NCBI GenBank assembly: GCA_009829735.1
Contig: CM020619.1
Span: forward strand, 21,223,366 to 21,287,365
DNA: 64,000 nucleotides
Origin: Pyropia yezoensis
Taxonomy: Eukaryota > Rhodophyta > Bangiophyceae > Bangiales > Bangiaceae
Reading direction: 5' to 3'
Numbering within the stretch: position 1 is the stretch's first letter; every line of letters starts with the position of its first letter. Shown piece by piece: positions 10,427 to 20,995 of the stretch. The position numbers were made by a program, and so were the translations under genes. The notes beneath the pieces were generated by a model. It made no database searches, had not been told where the DNA came from, and was given only the letters and a program-made list of their open reading frames with translations.

Positions 10427-10939
10427 CTAGACCCAATACTCAGGGCCACAAATCAAAGGCACTTGTGTAACAACATAAGGGGTACTCAGAAGCAGGGGTA
10501 CCGATGTATTCTCAACTACTCCATAGGTCACGTCGACCTCATGGATTCCCGACCTAGTTGGTAGGATCACGGCACCAACGATGGGAAGTACCCCACCATT
10601 GATATTGATCAGATGGTCAGCTTTAGACCTCCAGCGTTGCAGCTTCATCTCCTTTGGTAATAGCGACTTGCGTATCAAGGAGGCTCCTGACCCGGTATCA
10701 AGTACGATACGGGCACAACAGGCGCGGCCGGGGGCAAGTTGCACCCGTCCAGCCACCTGGAAGTTCTCACCCGTCAGCACCGCGATGACCCGACGTGGGT
10801 TTACGTTCTTGGGGAGTCCTACCCGAGGTGGGCGGACTCCATTAGGTCGCCGCAGTATCCGGCACGGTTGGTTCGTCCTCTTGACCCACTTGGCCGAGGC
10901 TGCCGTTGTGAGCTTCGGACGGCCAGCTCCAACGGTCAT
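10427..10939 (-). CDS. Retroelement aspartic protease
   Basis: A 170-codon frame with the retropepsin active-site motif VLDTGSGASLI in its middle and an N-terminal basic region. Its ATG overlaps the gag UGA as ATGA, so expression by coupled termination-reinitiation or by -1 frameshifting is possible. It ends in a UAG beyond which pol continues in the same frame. Retropepsins dimerise and cut the Gag and Pol polyproteins. Confidence 0.85.
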   Translation of the reverse strand: MTVGAGRPKLTTAASAKWVKRTNQPCRILRRPNGVRPPRVGLPKNVNPRRVIAVLTGENFQVAGRVQLAPGRACCARIVLDTGSGASLIRKSLLPKEMKLQRWRSKADHLININGGVLPIVGAVILPTRSGIHEVDVTYGVVENTSVPLLLSTPYVVTQVPLICGPEYWV

Positions 10940-12882
10940 TCGTTTCCCGCCGACTTGGCGTCAGAATCTGAGTGCGAGGGGGAAGACGACGAGTCCGAGG
11001 ACGACGTGTCCGCCCCCTCCGCCGAGGGTGTGGCGACCGCCACTACCGGTCGAGGCCCACCCTCGCGGCGTGAACGTACTTCGTTCGTAGCCGACTTCCT
11101 ACTCGCATTCTTAACAAATTGTTGCATGCGTTTACTCAACTTGGGGCAATCATATGCCCAGTGTCCATCGGAGTTGCAGTTCCAACACCGATTGTCAGTT
11201 CCCGGAGGGGTCTTCCCGACTGGGGAAGACGAAGAGGTACCCTGGGAAGTTCCCACGGCAGCTACCACCCTTTCCTTGCGGATTCGGCGCGCCTCCCTCA
11301 GCTCTCTGGCCTGGCGCACCTCCTCGCGTTCCTTGGCCAACTCGGCCTGACGCTCCAGGCGTTGTTCCTCCCGCAACTTGCGGTAGGCCTCACCTCTGCG
11401 GTAGGCGAACCTAGCCAACTCGGCCAGGGTCGCCCGGGCAGTGTTATGCTCCCGGGTCTCCATCCGGACTGACCAATGGAGTCCCTCCACAAACCGACTC
11501 TTCACCACAGCTTGTGGATGAAGGAACCCACAAAGATTGTTGAGCTTACGAACTCGCTCCGCAAAGGACAACTCATCCTCAGCCTCTTCCTGGTGAGCTT
11601 GGGTAAACTCCTCAACTTGAGAAGCCAACGCTGCTTCATCCACCATGGCTCTCAACAACCAGTTGGCGAGCTCCAAATAGGACGTCACCTCACCAGCGCC
11701 TCCATTTGAGGAACTGGGCATGATGGACATAAGTTCTGTCCGCAGGTCACCCTTCGTAAACTCCTGTAGCATATAGAAAGCCATGCCTTCACTTATGGCA
11801 TTGTCGTCACAGGCTTTTGTGAAACGACGTAGAAACTCAAAGACACGGAGGGGGGGAGTTCCATCCCACTCCGCTTCGTGCCCAAAAGATTGAAGTGCAT
11901 TCTTCTTGGCACGGCCCATGGCTCGGGCCTGGACAGGACCATACGCCACCGACTTGTTGTGGAGGGCGTAGGTCTCACAGTCAAAGATCCTCTGGTAGAC
12001 CGGGTTGGCTACCTGGATCTTGGGCGGCACCTCACGTTGAGGGAAAAGCCGCTGTGGCACTGGGGTAAGTTGACCCTCAGTGCCAGTAGTCTGGCGCGGC
12101 GAGCTTGGTGTAGCCGCCGGCGTTTCCGAGGGGAACTCCCCCGTGAAGGGCGTACGCCCCACCGAGAATGGTGTGGCTCCTTCGTTGGGAGTCACAGGGG
12201 TCGCCCCCTGTTCGGGGCGACCCGAAATAGGCGTGAGGAGGGATTCCCCCTGCGCCTGCGGGCTCGAAAACCCCAATCCGGTCTGGACATTAAGGCCATC
12301 TGGCAAACTCGCCACAATCTGATTCAGAAAAGTATTCGTCATCGTGACCACCAGGTCCGGCAAAGTCTGCCGTAACGCATTGGTCGCCTCCCGACGGACC
12401 GTTTCCGCGAGGAGTGGATTGTCGACTCCAGTTGAGTCTCGGTCCGCCTACGGGAGTCCACCTGAGGGGTAACCACGATCCTCAGGGGTCTCAACCGGGG
12501 GCATGGGCGCGAGCCCATCGCCGACCAACGGAGGTCCGCCGTCCTCCGAAAGCCTAGTTGGCGACAGCCCCAAGCCAAAGTTGGCTCCAGCCCGAGTGGA
12601 ACCCACGGGGACAGTCCTCACCCCTTGGGACGTTCCGGTTGAGTGTACCACACGGTGGCCAGACTTCGGCCCACCCACATCAGAAGTGTCACCCGAGTGA
12701 ACTCCCGACTGAGTCGGGGTGGCCTGTTGCCCGCCCGCACATCCAGTCCTCCTGGCTTGAGGGACCTCCAGTCCCTCTGCGACCCCAGGTAAACCCACCG
12801 GTGTCTCACCAGTATTCGAAGGCACTGAAGTACGTGCGTCACCCGTGTACTCCCAGGACGACGGGGGGTCCGAGCTAGCCAT
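10936..12882 (-). CDS. gag: Gag polyprotein, one internal UAG
   Basis: The frame is open from an ATG at 12882, about 120 nt inside the 5' LTR, to the UGA at 10936-10938, apart from one UAG at 12448-12450. The first 144 codons are Ser/Thr/Pro/Gly-rich. The downstream part holds a capsid-like helical region with acidic and Arg-rich coiled segments. A single CCHC knuckle follows (C-x2-C-x4-H-x4-C, CWNCNSDGHWAYDC), then a basic and a Ser/Asp-rich tail. If the UAG is obeyed, translation could restart at the ATG at 12342. The CCHC knuckle binds genomic RNA. Confidence 0.85.
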
Positions 12883-12981
12883 GTTAGCTAACGATCCGTA
12901 TGACACGGTCCAAGTCCACCGTTCCTCTGAGACAGAGGGCCCCCTACACCCGGTTGCACCCGGAGGTAAAGTTCACATCTG

Positions 12982-12999
12982 TCCCCTGCTGCTCCACCA
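12982..12999 (-). other. Primer-binding site, matching tRNA-Ala
   Basis: Two bases inside the 5' LTR the minus strand reads TGGTGGAGCAGCAGGGGA. The first 12 bases are complementary to the 3' end (with added CCA) of the tRNA-Ala(UGC) at 46437-46508 in this same window. One mismatch follows, then four more pairs. Confidence 0.85.
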
Positions 13000-13001
13000 A
13001 A

Positions 13002-13470
13002 TGTGGCAAAGACCTCTCGCACACGCGACACCCAAGTTGGGGCGGTGTACAAGGGCTGCCTCCCGTGTCGGGGGAACCGGAAGAAGTGCAAGTCGCACAC
13101 ACTCTATCCCTGTTGTGGGGCAATCCCCCCACTGACAAACAAGAAGATGGTGTGTGGTCCAACAGTTTCTTGGTCGGGACGGGGAAGCAGGGCCAAGCCC
13201 CGCTGTCCCTCCCCTTATCCCCCCAGGGTCCCCCCAGAATCTCGCCACTCAGAATCTCCCACCCCAGCACCTGCCCACCGGGCCACACGAAAATTCAAGA
13301 CGATAAATGCAGAAAACCCTCAAATCCAAGTTGGATTTCCTACCAAGCTAACTATCCCAAACTTAGGGAATATGGACCCAAATGCAGGGGGAGGAACGGA
13401 TCAGGCTAGTGGCCTGCCTCCCCCTGCATGGCACGTGTTGCCCCCCTACCTGGGGGTCAATACTGCCACA
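13002..13470 (-). repeat. 5' LTR of the Ty3-type element
   Basis: 469 bp with the same TGTGGCA/TGCCACA ends as the left copy. It carries the transcription start of the element on the minus strand. I see no clear TATA box. Confidence 0.95.
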
Positions 13471-13475
13471 GGCGC
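13471..13475. repeat. Target site duplication, right copy (GGCGC)
   Basis: Matches 4092-4096 exactly. Confidence 0.93.
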
Positions 13476-14120
13476 GTTTGACGGTTGCTCCGTCGGCATG
13501 CAGGATGTTTCTCACTCGGGGCAGAAGCAGTTTTTGACGAACGCCCTCCCCGACGCTGGCCTGGCGGAGATACACACCGATGCGTCGGCGCATCGCTGCC
13601 GATTGGTGTCCTTCCAACCTCCCAGTCAGCTTGGTTTACGTCGAGAGCGGGCGAAGAGGCTGCCTTGGCGCGAGCAATAACGGCTACACTGGAGGTGCTC
13701 GACCAGTTTGAAACTGTGGTGGAACGGGTCGTGATGCTTGTCAACATTGATAACACCCACTGGGCTTCTGCCACGGAGGCGTTCTTGCCACGCTCTGTGA
13801 CGTTGTTTGACTCTCTTGAGGGGCCCTCTGCTGTCAAGTCGCTGATCTCCTCGAGGCTGCTTCTCCTTGCGAGGCAAGCGGAGCTTCGGCGGCGCGATCT
13901 CTTCCCCGGGTCGGCAGCCGAGGAGATCAGGTGGACTGTGGACGACGAGGTGAACGAGCCGGCGCAGCGGGGCGGCTACAACTTCGGGATGTTCGCCTTC
14001 GCATACATCTGGTGTTGTGTGTGTGGGGTGGACTTCGCGTCGTTGCCTGTCGTTGGTGACGCCGTGCGCCTCTCCCTCCTTCGTTTTGTTCTCATGAGTG
14101 GCAGGGAGCGCAGAGCTTGA
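13471..14120 (+). pseudogene. Ulp1/C48-like cysteine peptidase, 3' part, catalytic Cys lost
   Basis: The frame at 13485-14120 carries the C48 peptidase layout: NIDNTHW with the catalytic His, then TLFDSL with the Asp, then QRGGYNFGMFAFAYIW. In Ulp1 proteins that last segment is Q...DCG(V/I)F, with the nucleophile Cys. Here Phe (codon 13983-13985) stands where Cys is expected, so the enzyme should be inactive. The residues just after the insertion site continue a different frame from the left flank to a stop at 13680, so a frameshift around 13620-13680 is also needed. Ulp1 domains accompany several transposons, including KDZ/Zisupton and some Mutator-like elements. The adjacent KDZ transposase makes that the likely origin. 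Confidence 0.65.
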
Positions 14121-14450
14121 CAGTCGGTGACCCAGGGAGTTGCCGGATGACGTCGGCGTCAGTGGGTATCGTGACTGTTGCTAGTGATGCATCAAGGGGG
14201 TAGGTGCCATTGCTTGGGAGAATTTAAAAGACACGTCCTGCGTACCGGCAGTGTCGGTCTCCAAGAAGCACTCCCCTTCCATGCTCTCACAACCCATTCA
14301 CCCAGAGGCGCCCTGCTGCTCACGATCACACTCCTGCTCTATCTCAAGTGCCGCTCGATGGGAGCGCCCCAAATAGATCAGCGGGATGGTGGTGCCAGAC
14401 AGCGCGGGCTAAGAAAGAGCCCTCGCGTCAGCGACCTGCCCTCGGTCTCG

Positions 14451-14708
14451 TCGGCCTCCATATCCAGTGGATCGCGGCCGCGACCTTTCGTACCAATCTT
14501 CACTTTTGGGCCCTGCGTGTCCTTCGGATAGGCACGCGCTGCCAAAGCCTCGAGCTCCAACAGGAGAGAGCGCAGTTACAGGAATCCCTCCGGCGGGCAA
14601 TCCGTGTCCGGTGTTGCTACGTCTGAGGTCCGATGCGGCTGCGTCCTCCGTCGGCCTCCATATCCAGTGGATCGCGGCCACGATCTTTCGTACCATTCTT
14701 CACTTTTT
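14451..14708. repeat. 58-bp direct duplication, 200-bp spacing
   Basis: The segment beginning TCGGCCTCCATATCCAGTGG at 14451 recurs at 14651 with few changes, exactly 200 bp apart. It lies at and beyond the C-terminal end of the KDZ pseudogene, so the transposase tail appears duplicated. Confidence 0.85.
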
Positions 14709-17700
14709 TTCGGCAGGAGAGCGCATTGCGCTCTTCGCACGCGGATGTGTTCACGGCGTCCATCGAAACGTACGCGTTGGGGCACATTGCGCACGAGAAG
14801 TCAGTATGGTTCTCTCTCCAATGGAAGCGGTCACACTTGAGCGCCAGCTACCGCGCGAGCTCGCACAGCCGGACAAGGGCCGACATGAGCGTCGCGGAAG
14901 CAAAGTCGTAAACAATGACTTGCTGCATCTTCACGAACTGCTGAGCGACGAACTTCAGCGGCATCAGCTGGCTCTCCGAGCCGGTCAAGACCATCACACC
15001 AATGTCCTTGTGGTGAGCACAGGTGCAAAAAACCCGCACCGTGCCGCCCGTATGCGCGTTCTCCTTCCTCATCTCATGGCTGCAGGTAGGAAGGTCGGTG
15101 TTGGCCGTCGCCGCCCCCAGGAAGCCCGGCTTCGGACGCGGCACTGGCAGCCCCAGAGATAGTCGTCTTCCTGGTCCGCGTAGTCGCTGTAAACCGACCG
15201 GAAGGCATCCACGAAAGCGGGCGTCCGTGTACTGCTTGTGGGAGAATATGTAAAGCGGGTGCGCGGCGGCCATCTGTGCCCCGAGCGCGTCGATCTCGTC
15301 CTGGTGGAGGACCTCCGTCCCGTCACCGTCCTCAACCCACTTGTCGTACTCGTCCATTCGACGCTCGAGGCCAGATAGAGCGTCTGAGAGCAGTAGCCTC
15401 AGCGCGGGATCAGAGTCCATGCCGGGTCCGAAGCAGGCAAGGACGCCACGGAGAAGGCGTTGATCCGTGACAGCCGGCAATCTCAAAACCGCGGCAAGGT
15501 ATGCGATGCTGAACTTTTCCGACAGAAGAACCGAAAACACCGCGTCGACCGCCAGCCAAGACCCCTGCGGCGCCCAGACGACGACGGGGTCAATCTCGAT
15601 CGCGCGCACAAACTCTATGATCTTGAGAGCGGAGGCGGCCGTGCCAGGGATGCGATCCTGAAGCGGAAAGCTCAGGTTCTTCGCCGCTCGGCGCCTTTGC
15701 GCCTACCCGTGGTGGCAAGCGCCGGCTCCTCCAACACCTCTCCGTACTTCATGAGTGGGGCGTCGCGCTCCCAGAAATGTTCGTTCCGCTTCCGAGAATG
15801 GTGTGGCAACTCCACACCGTCGTCGTCGTCGCTAGAGAAGATGTCGACGACGCTGGCGGACGAGCTGCTTCCACCATGAACATCGGCGTCGCGTTCATCT
15901 GTCGCGGCGTCGCGGCCGTCCTCGCGGTTGGCATCGTGGGTGTTTGTGTCGAACACGACCAATTCGTCGTCTTCATTGGCCGCTGACCGACGAGGAGGGG
16001 CCCCGCATGGCCCGTCCACTTCAGAGATGAGCTTGTGTACGCGCTCCAAAATAGGGACCGGCACGCGGCGGCGGAGGTCTACGGCTGCCGACTCAATTGT
16101 CAGCGCCAAAGACCTCGCCGCAAGGCGCACGTGAAAAGCACCCGCGAAGAAACGCCACAAGCTCGGGCGCGGCACCACCGTCGATCTCTGGATCCCTCCC
16201 CCTTTCATTTACCCGGACGTCCATGTGCGGCTTGTCGCCAGCGAACGCTTGCGGCACGCCGTCGACGACGACGCTGCCTAGCAGGAGGGCAATCGCCATA
16301 ACGTGGCCGCGCATGGCAGTAAGCGTCGTTATGGTCTTCGAAGATGCAGTCGCGGTGCAATCCCGCTTGGCGGACAGGACGCGCCCAATCGCCGTTGAGA
16401 CCGCCTCGTCGGTGATGAGGTAAGGCACCCGTGACGCACGAGCCACGGCGTGGATCTTGACGTCAGAGCGGTTGAACGGCACTTTGAACTTGATGCGGTA
16501 GCCTAGCTGCAAGCTGTCAGACGAGACGATCGCGTAGCTACCGTTGGGGCCCCGGCACGACTCGCAGGACACAGTCGTGTATGGTAGACCCTTAATGACA
16601 CGTGCCACGTAGAGCAGCAGCCCTTTCCTCAAAACCATGAACGACCGCGTGCGCTCCACAGTCCGCGGGTACGTTCTCCCTACATGGAGCTCCTGGAAGG
16701 CCGCGCGTAGGTATGCGGCTGAGTACGAAGAGCTGCCGTTCCGCGCAAGGTCGACTGTCACCTCGAACAAGAACGCCTCCGAGAAGACAGTTTAACAAGA
16801 GTGGAAGATGACGCCGCGCGCCTTGCCGTCAGGCAGCGCACGGAACAAGCACTGGCTGCAGCGCCAAGTCTCCACTATGGCCGGTACCACTCCTTCTTCA
16901 ATCTCTACCTTGCCCTTTTTATTCTCAATCTTCGTCCTTGATCCCGCGGCCGACGAGGCAAAACGGGCACTGCTTGCCCGCAGGATAGATCACTTTGTGC
17001 GTCGGGTCTCGAAATGCACGCATTAGATCCGCTCGCTCCTGTTTGGTGACCCGAGGGGGGACCAGGTGGTGGGCGTCAGCCGACCTTGGCAACCACTTGT
17101 ACCGGTTGATGGGCGACAGCGGTCCCGTTCCTCGCGAAAGATGAAGCGGCTGCTCAATGGCACCGACGGCCTCTTGGTCAGCGGCGGCGCTCAGCGCAGA
17201 CAGCGCCAGCAGCCGCGCCTCCTCGCCCTCATCCTCATCGCCTTCTGAGTCCGAGCTGTCGCCCGGCCCTTCCATGTCCAACTTGAACGCCAAGATGGCT
17301 CAGCCGGCGTGACCGCAGGTCCCGTCACCGGTCCGGCACGGCAGGCACACCCAGGAGCCACCGCGCGTCCGCCGCGCCGCCGTGAATGGCCAACTTGTAC
17401 TGCCGTTCCGCACAACGCACGTCTTGTCTCCGTAGAGAACCCCCTGCCCCGCACGAAGGTGGCGGGTCTTCAAGGCAGCTCTCAAGACTATGAAGAGGTC
17501 GGACATGCTGACGCCCATGGTTGACCGCACTTTCTCCATGGCGGCGACCGTGGTCGACCGAAAGGAGCAGCCAGTGGCAGCCAAGAAGTGCTCCTCAGCA
17601 CTGCAGGCGCACACCAATCGGTCCTCGACCAACGACACTGTGATGAACATCACTTGGCGGTTTCCTTCCCGGTCGCGCGACCCTTGGCCGCCAAACCGCA

Positions 17701-18469
17701 CCACCACACCAATAGCTCCACTCGGCGCCAGTTCGTACACGAGGTTGCGCATGGCAGCGTACGTACTCCGCTCGTACTTCCGCCGCAGCGCCTTGGGCTG
17801 CGCCACGGCGTGGAACTCGAGCTCACTTGAGTCAAAGTGCTCTTTCAAGCTGCGGTAGGCAGACATGGCAATCATCACCACAAGCACATCGCCCAGGGAC
17901 TCGCGCAGGCGGAGCGCAGAGCCTTCCTCGCCACCGGGCTCCTCACATCGGCAGTCGCTGTCGTCCACCTTGACAGTCGTCGCATGGAAGCTTCCAGCCG
18001 GGACGGTGACGTTATCATCCAAGCTCAGAATGTCGCCAGCCGTGTCAAACTCCATCTTCCCACCGTCGAATTGGTACGTCCTGGGAGCAGCAGGACTCCC
18101 TGCGGAGGCGAAAGCCACCCGGCCATCCCCTTGCGCGGCCCTTACGTCCGGGAACATTGCGTCCGCAGAGGAGCACTCCATCCATGCGTCTGCTCCCACT
18201 GGTACAACGTACAGCCCGCGACACCTGCTGTTGATGATGCAGGCCCAGGTCGGCCCCAAACTGGCGCGGCGGCGGCACCCGACAGACGTGCAGCAGCAAG
18301 AAAAGGGACAAGGAGCCAAGGATGCCGCCCTGCACAGAGGCTGGCTGCCACCGCACCCACTGCGCGCATGGTGGCGGGGTACCGCGCCATGTTCTACGGC
18401 GCGGGTGGGGGCAGTACAACCAGCGTCCCAGGGTGACAGCAACGAACGCAGAAGCCGCGTCGCCAGCAC
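14617..18469 (-). pseudogene. KDZ-superfamily transposase, decayed
   Basis: Chained minus-strand frames share one direction and domain order. The N-terminal part (18469-17300) ends in a SWIM/CxC-like zinc motif (CLPCRTGDGTCGH). Next comes an acidic segment with CPFC, then a Cys-pair region (CESC) at 16.1-16.8 kb, then an acidic linker. The catalytic region follows: an HKD segment, Cys/His-rich sequence, YDFASA (first Asp), KCDRFHW (second Asp) and TSACEERN (Glu), with these last two at about 14.75-14.83 kb. This matches the KDZ (Kyakuja-Dileera-Zisupton) RNase H-fold order. In-frame stops (UGA near 17300, UAA near 16793, UAG at 14831-14833) and two frame changes break it. Some interruptions could be introns. 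It converges on the Ulp1-like gene, which suggests one composite element. Confidence 0.65.
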
Positions 18470-18599
18470 TGCTGACCCTGGGCCCGCTGTTGAGCGTCAG
18501 CACCAATCGTGGCCGGTCCCCAGGGACAACGCTCCACCCTAACAATGGGGTGTAACAGCGGACCAACGTGCAGGAACGACCGCAACGCTGGAGAGGGCG

Positions 18600-20700
18600 A
18601 CGTCACCAGCGTCCCAGGGCCCTAGAAGCACGGCGCGGCGACGGCGCCGCGGCTAATGTCACTCAAAGGCCTCCTTTGGAAGGTCAGGACCATTTATGAT
18701 ATGTCCGCGCCGAGAATGCTCCAGCCCCGCGCCAGGCCGTAGCAGGGACCCGACGGCCGCGTGAGGCGGCCGCCAGGTAGCACGGGGCAGACGCGGCCCC
18801 GCGTCTGCGCCAACTCGCGCCGGACGGTACGGCTCGGGGGCGGTGTTGCGTCGTTCCGCCGCCAGAGCGCAGCGGTGGCCGTTCTCCATCGGCGATACGG
18901 TCAGGAGGGGAGAGAGGGACAGCGCCGATAATCGGTCTACCCAGCGGAGCCCGGGCGGCCAGGGGCGCCCACCAGTGCTCGACCAGCACGGGCGCTTACC
19001 GGCAACAAGCAACAGAAGAGAACAACGCCGGCAGACCGCACGTCGTCGTTGGGCGGGGCGTAGCGGGGAAGGAGGGAGGGCGGGGGGGCGGGGGAGCGGG
19101 GCAGCAGGAAAACGGTGGGGTGCCGCCGAACGCCGGGCGCGACCCCCGGGCATCGGGGTCGCGCCGCGCTGCAGCGGTACAGCGGCCAGGATCGAGTGAA
19201 TCGGAGGATCATTGATGAACATGGCAGAACATTCCGAACGTGTTCATTAGAAGGGGTGACGCCGCGGCCGCTGACGAGAGAGAAGCGATTGACCTGGAGG
19301 TGACCACGTGCCAGGCACGAGATTGGCCCCCACGGACCCATACAGGCCGATGCAGTGAAGACCCCGACAGGCTCTGGAATGGCCTCTGGAGGGCGGTGTG
19401 CCCGATGTGTCGGGGAGCGTTTCTACCAATAAAAATGCGTCGAGGTTTGGAGTGTATCACCATTTACAGGGGGCGGGGGGAGAGGGAAGGAGGGGCGTTG
19501 GGTGGCAGATACCTGCAGCCACCAGCTTCCCTTCCAGTCGTGACCCTTGCGTGTCTCTCTTGCGTTTTTCCATCGCTGCCCCCCCCCCCTCTCGCCCCCC
19601 AACCCCCATGCCTGCGCTGCCCGTTCCCTTTGTTGCCTGCGAAACCGCCGCTGCGCATTGCCCTGGCCCCGGCCTGGGGTTGAGCCACCGCCCCAACCGA
19701 CGCACCCGCTACGACGTCGTCCCCGCCGCGGCGGGCGGAATAGCACGCCCGCGAATGCCAATAAGAGTGTCATAGTCACGCTTCTTAGTGGTGTAGGCGC
19801 GGCGGGGCTCTACGAAGGCAGGGAGGGTGGCGATCGCGTATGTTTATTTCAGCTCGGGGACCTACGACCCAGACTGCTCGTCACGTAGGGGAGGATGACC
19901 CACCGCGAGACCGCGGGGTGGGGGGCTGCAGGGAGGGGGGGGCGGCGTTCAAAAAGTAAGGAGACGGGACTTTGTTTTCCACATGGTCGTCCCACCGTTG
20001 GTCGTTGTCTAGATATGGAAAACCACCTCTCCTTATTTCCGCGGCTGTATGTCCCAAGAGGTTTGTTCCACACACTACCCCACGTCCTTGCTGGAAGAAT
20101 TGGGACAGACAGGGGAACGACTGGTGAACCGTCAGACACGGGGAGGGGGGGGGGGGGGGGGTTCAGACTGCACCATTGCACTGTCGGGGGGTGCCACGTC
20201 CGTATGACAATACACATGGAAGCGGTGTCGGACAGCATGTCTGTATGAAAATACAAGTGGAAGCGGTTCCGGAGTGTAGAAGCTGCGGGAGATTGGGTGC
20301 AGGTGTGCAAAGCCGTGCCGGAGGCGGAGGCGGTCAACTTGAATGGCTCTGTTGACGGGCCCCGGGACAGCGGCAGTACTGGGCGTGCCGCCGACGGCGG
20401 CCGGCACCACCGTTCTCGCCCGAGGCAGTCGCTGGAAGTGGCGGTGGCGGTGGTGGCGGTAGTGGCGTGGCGCGGCGCGAGCGGTGGCGCGGCGCGGCGC
20501 GGCGCATCCGATCAGGAACAGACATTCTCCCTTCGCCGCCCCACACCAGCCCCCGCTCCTCCAACTATCTGCGCATGTCGTCGGACGAAGGGGGTGTGAT
20601 GTCGGGCGCTCAGGGCATACCCACCCATGTGGACTAACGGGGAGACTAAAACGATGCCATATATTGATTTTCGGTATGCAAGTCCTACTTACCTTTCGTC
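18600..20700. other. Intergenic, no gene recognised
   Basis: Short overlapping frames occur on both strands without domains. Local palindromic GC-rich stretches occur at 18.7-18.9 kb (for example GCAGACGCGGCCCCGCGTCTGC near 18790), and there are G/C homopolymers near 19580 and 20145. Confidence 0.5.
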
Positions 20701-20718
20701 ACATCTTGAAAATCACTT

Positions 20719-20852
20719 CAGCCAATCAGACGCGCGTATCACCAAGCGCCCGATAGTCAGTTGACTATCGGTGTGACTAATACTCGCTGCTTTGGTCACT
20801 CCAATAGTCCACGGACCAACGGAGGTCTCCCTGGGCTTCATCTGATTGGCTG
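20719..20852. repeat. Inverted-repeat element, 12-bp arms
   Basis: CAGCCAATCAGA at 20719 is the exact complement of TCTGATTGGCTG at 20841. Between them lies a second palindrome, CCGATAGTCA-GT-TGACTATCGG. It could be a small MITE or a folded regulatory element; I found no clear target duplication. Confidence 0.5.
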
Positions 20853-20995
20853 TCGCTTCGTTACAAGAATATGCAATTTCACTCCGTAACGTTACATTAT
20901 AGACCATTGTCGGATAGTCACGTTGGTGGGAGCGCCCTCAAAGAAGTCAGTATGGGCTCGCCGTCGCACCGCGTGAGAGTGTGTAGAGGCCAATA

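Larger units (their letters stand above)
4097..13470 (-). mobile_element. Complete Ty3/gypsy (chromovirus-type) LTR retrotransposon
   Basis: The element is 9,374 bp long and is flanked by GGCGC duplications. Both LTRs are 469 bp, begin TGTGGCA and end TGCCACA. On the minus strand the order is 5' LTR (13002-13470), primer-binding site, gag, protease, RT-RNase H-integrase, chromodomain, an unusual antisense ORF, polypurine tract and 3' LTR (4097-4565). I count 8 substitutions between the LTRs (about 98.3% identical), so insertion is fairly recent. The order protease-RT-RH-IN-chromodomain places it in the chromovirus branch. It interrupts an older transposon gene. This copy looks dead: integrase has lost a catalytic Asp and there are in-frame UAG codons. 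Confidence 0.96.

Noticed and set aside
3234..18469. UAG reassigned to an amino acid in this genome
   Set aside because: ETF-alpha and the J-domain protein end naturally at UAG; the in-frame UAGs are confined to transposon sequences.
17865..18542. 225-codon plus-strand ORF
   Set aside because: Shadow of the KDZ transposase frame on the minus strand.
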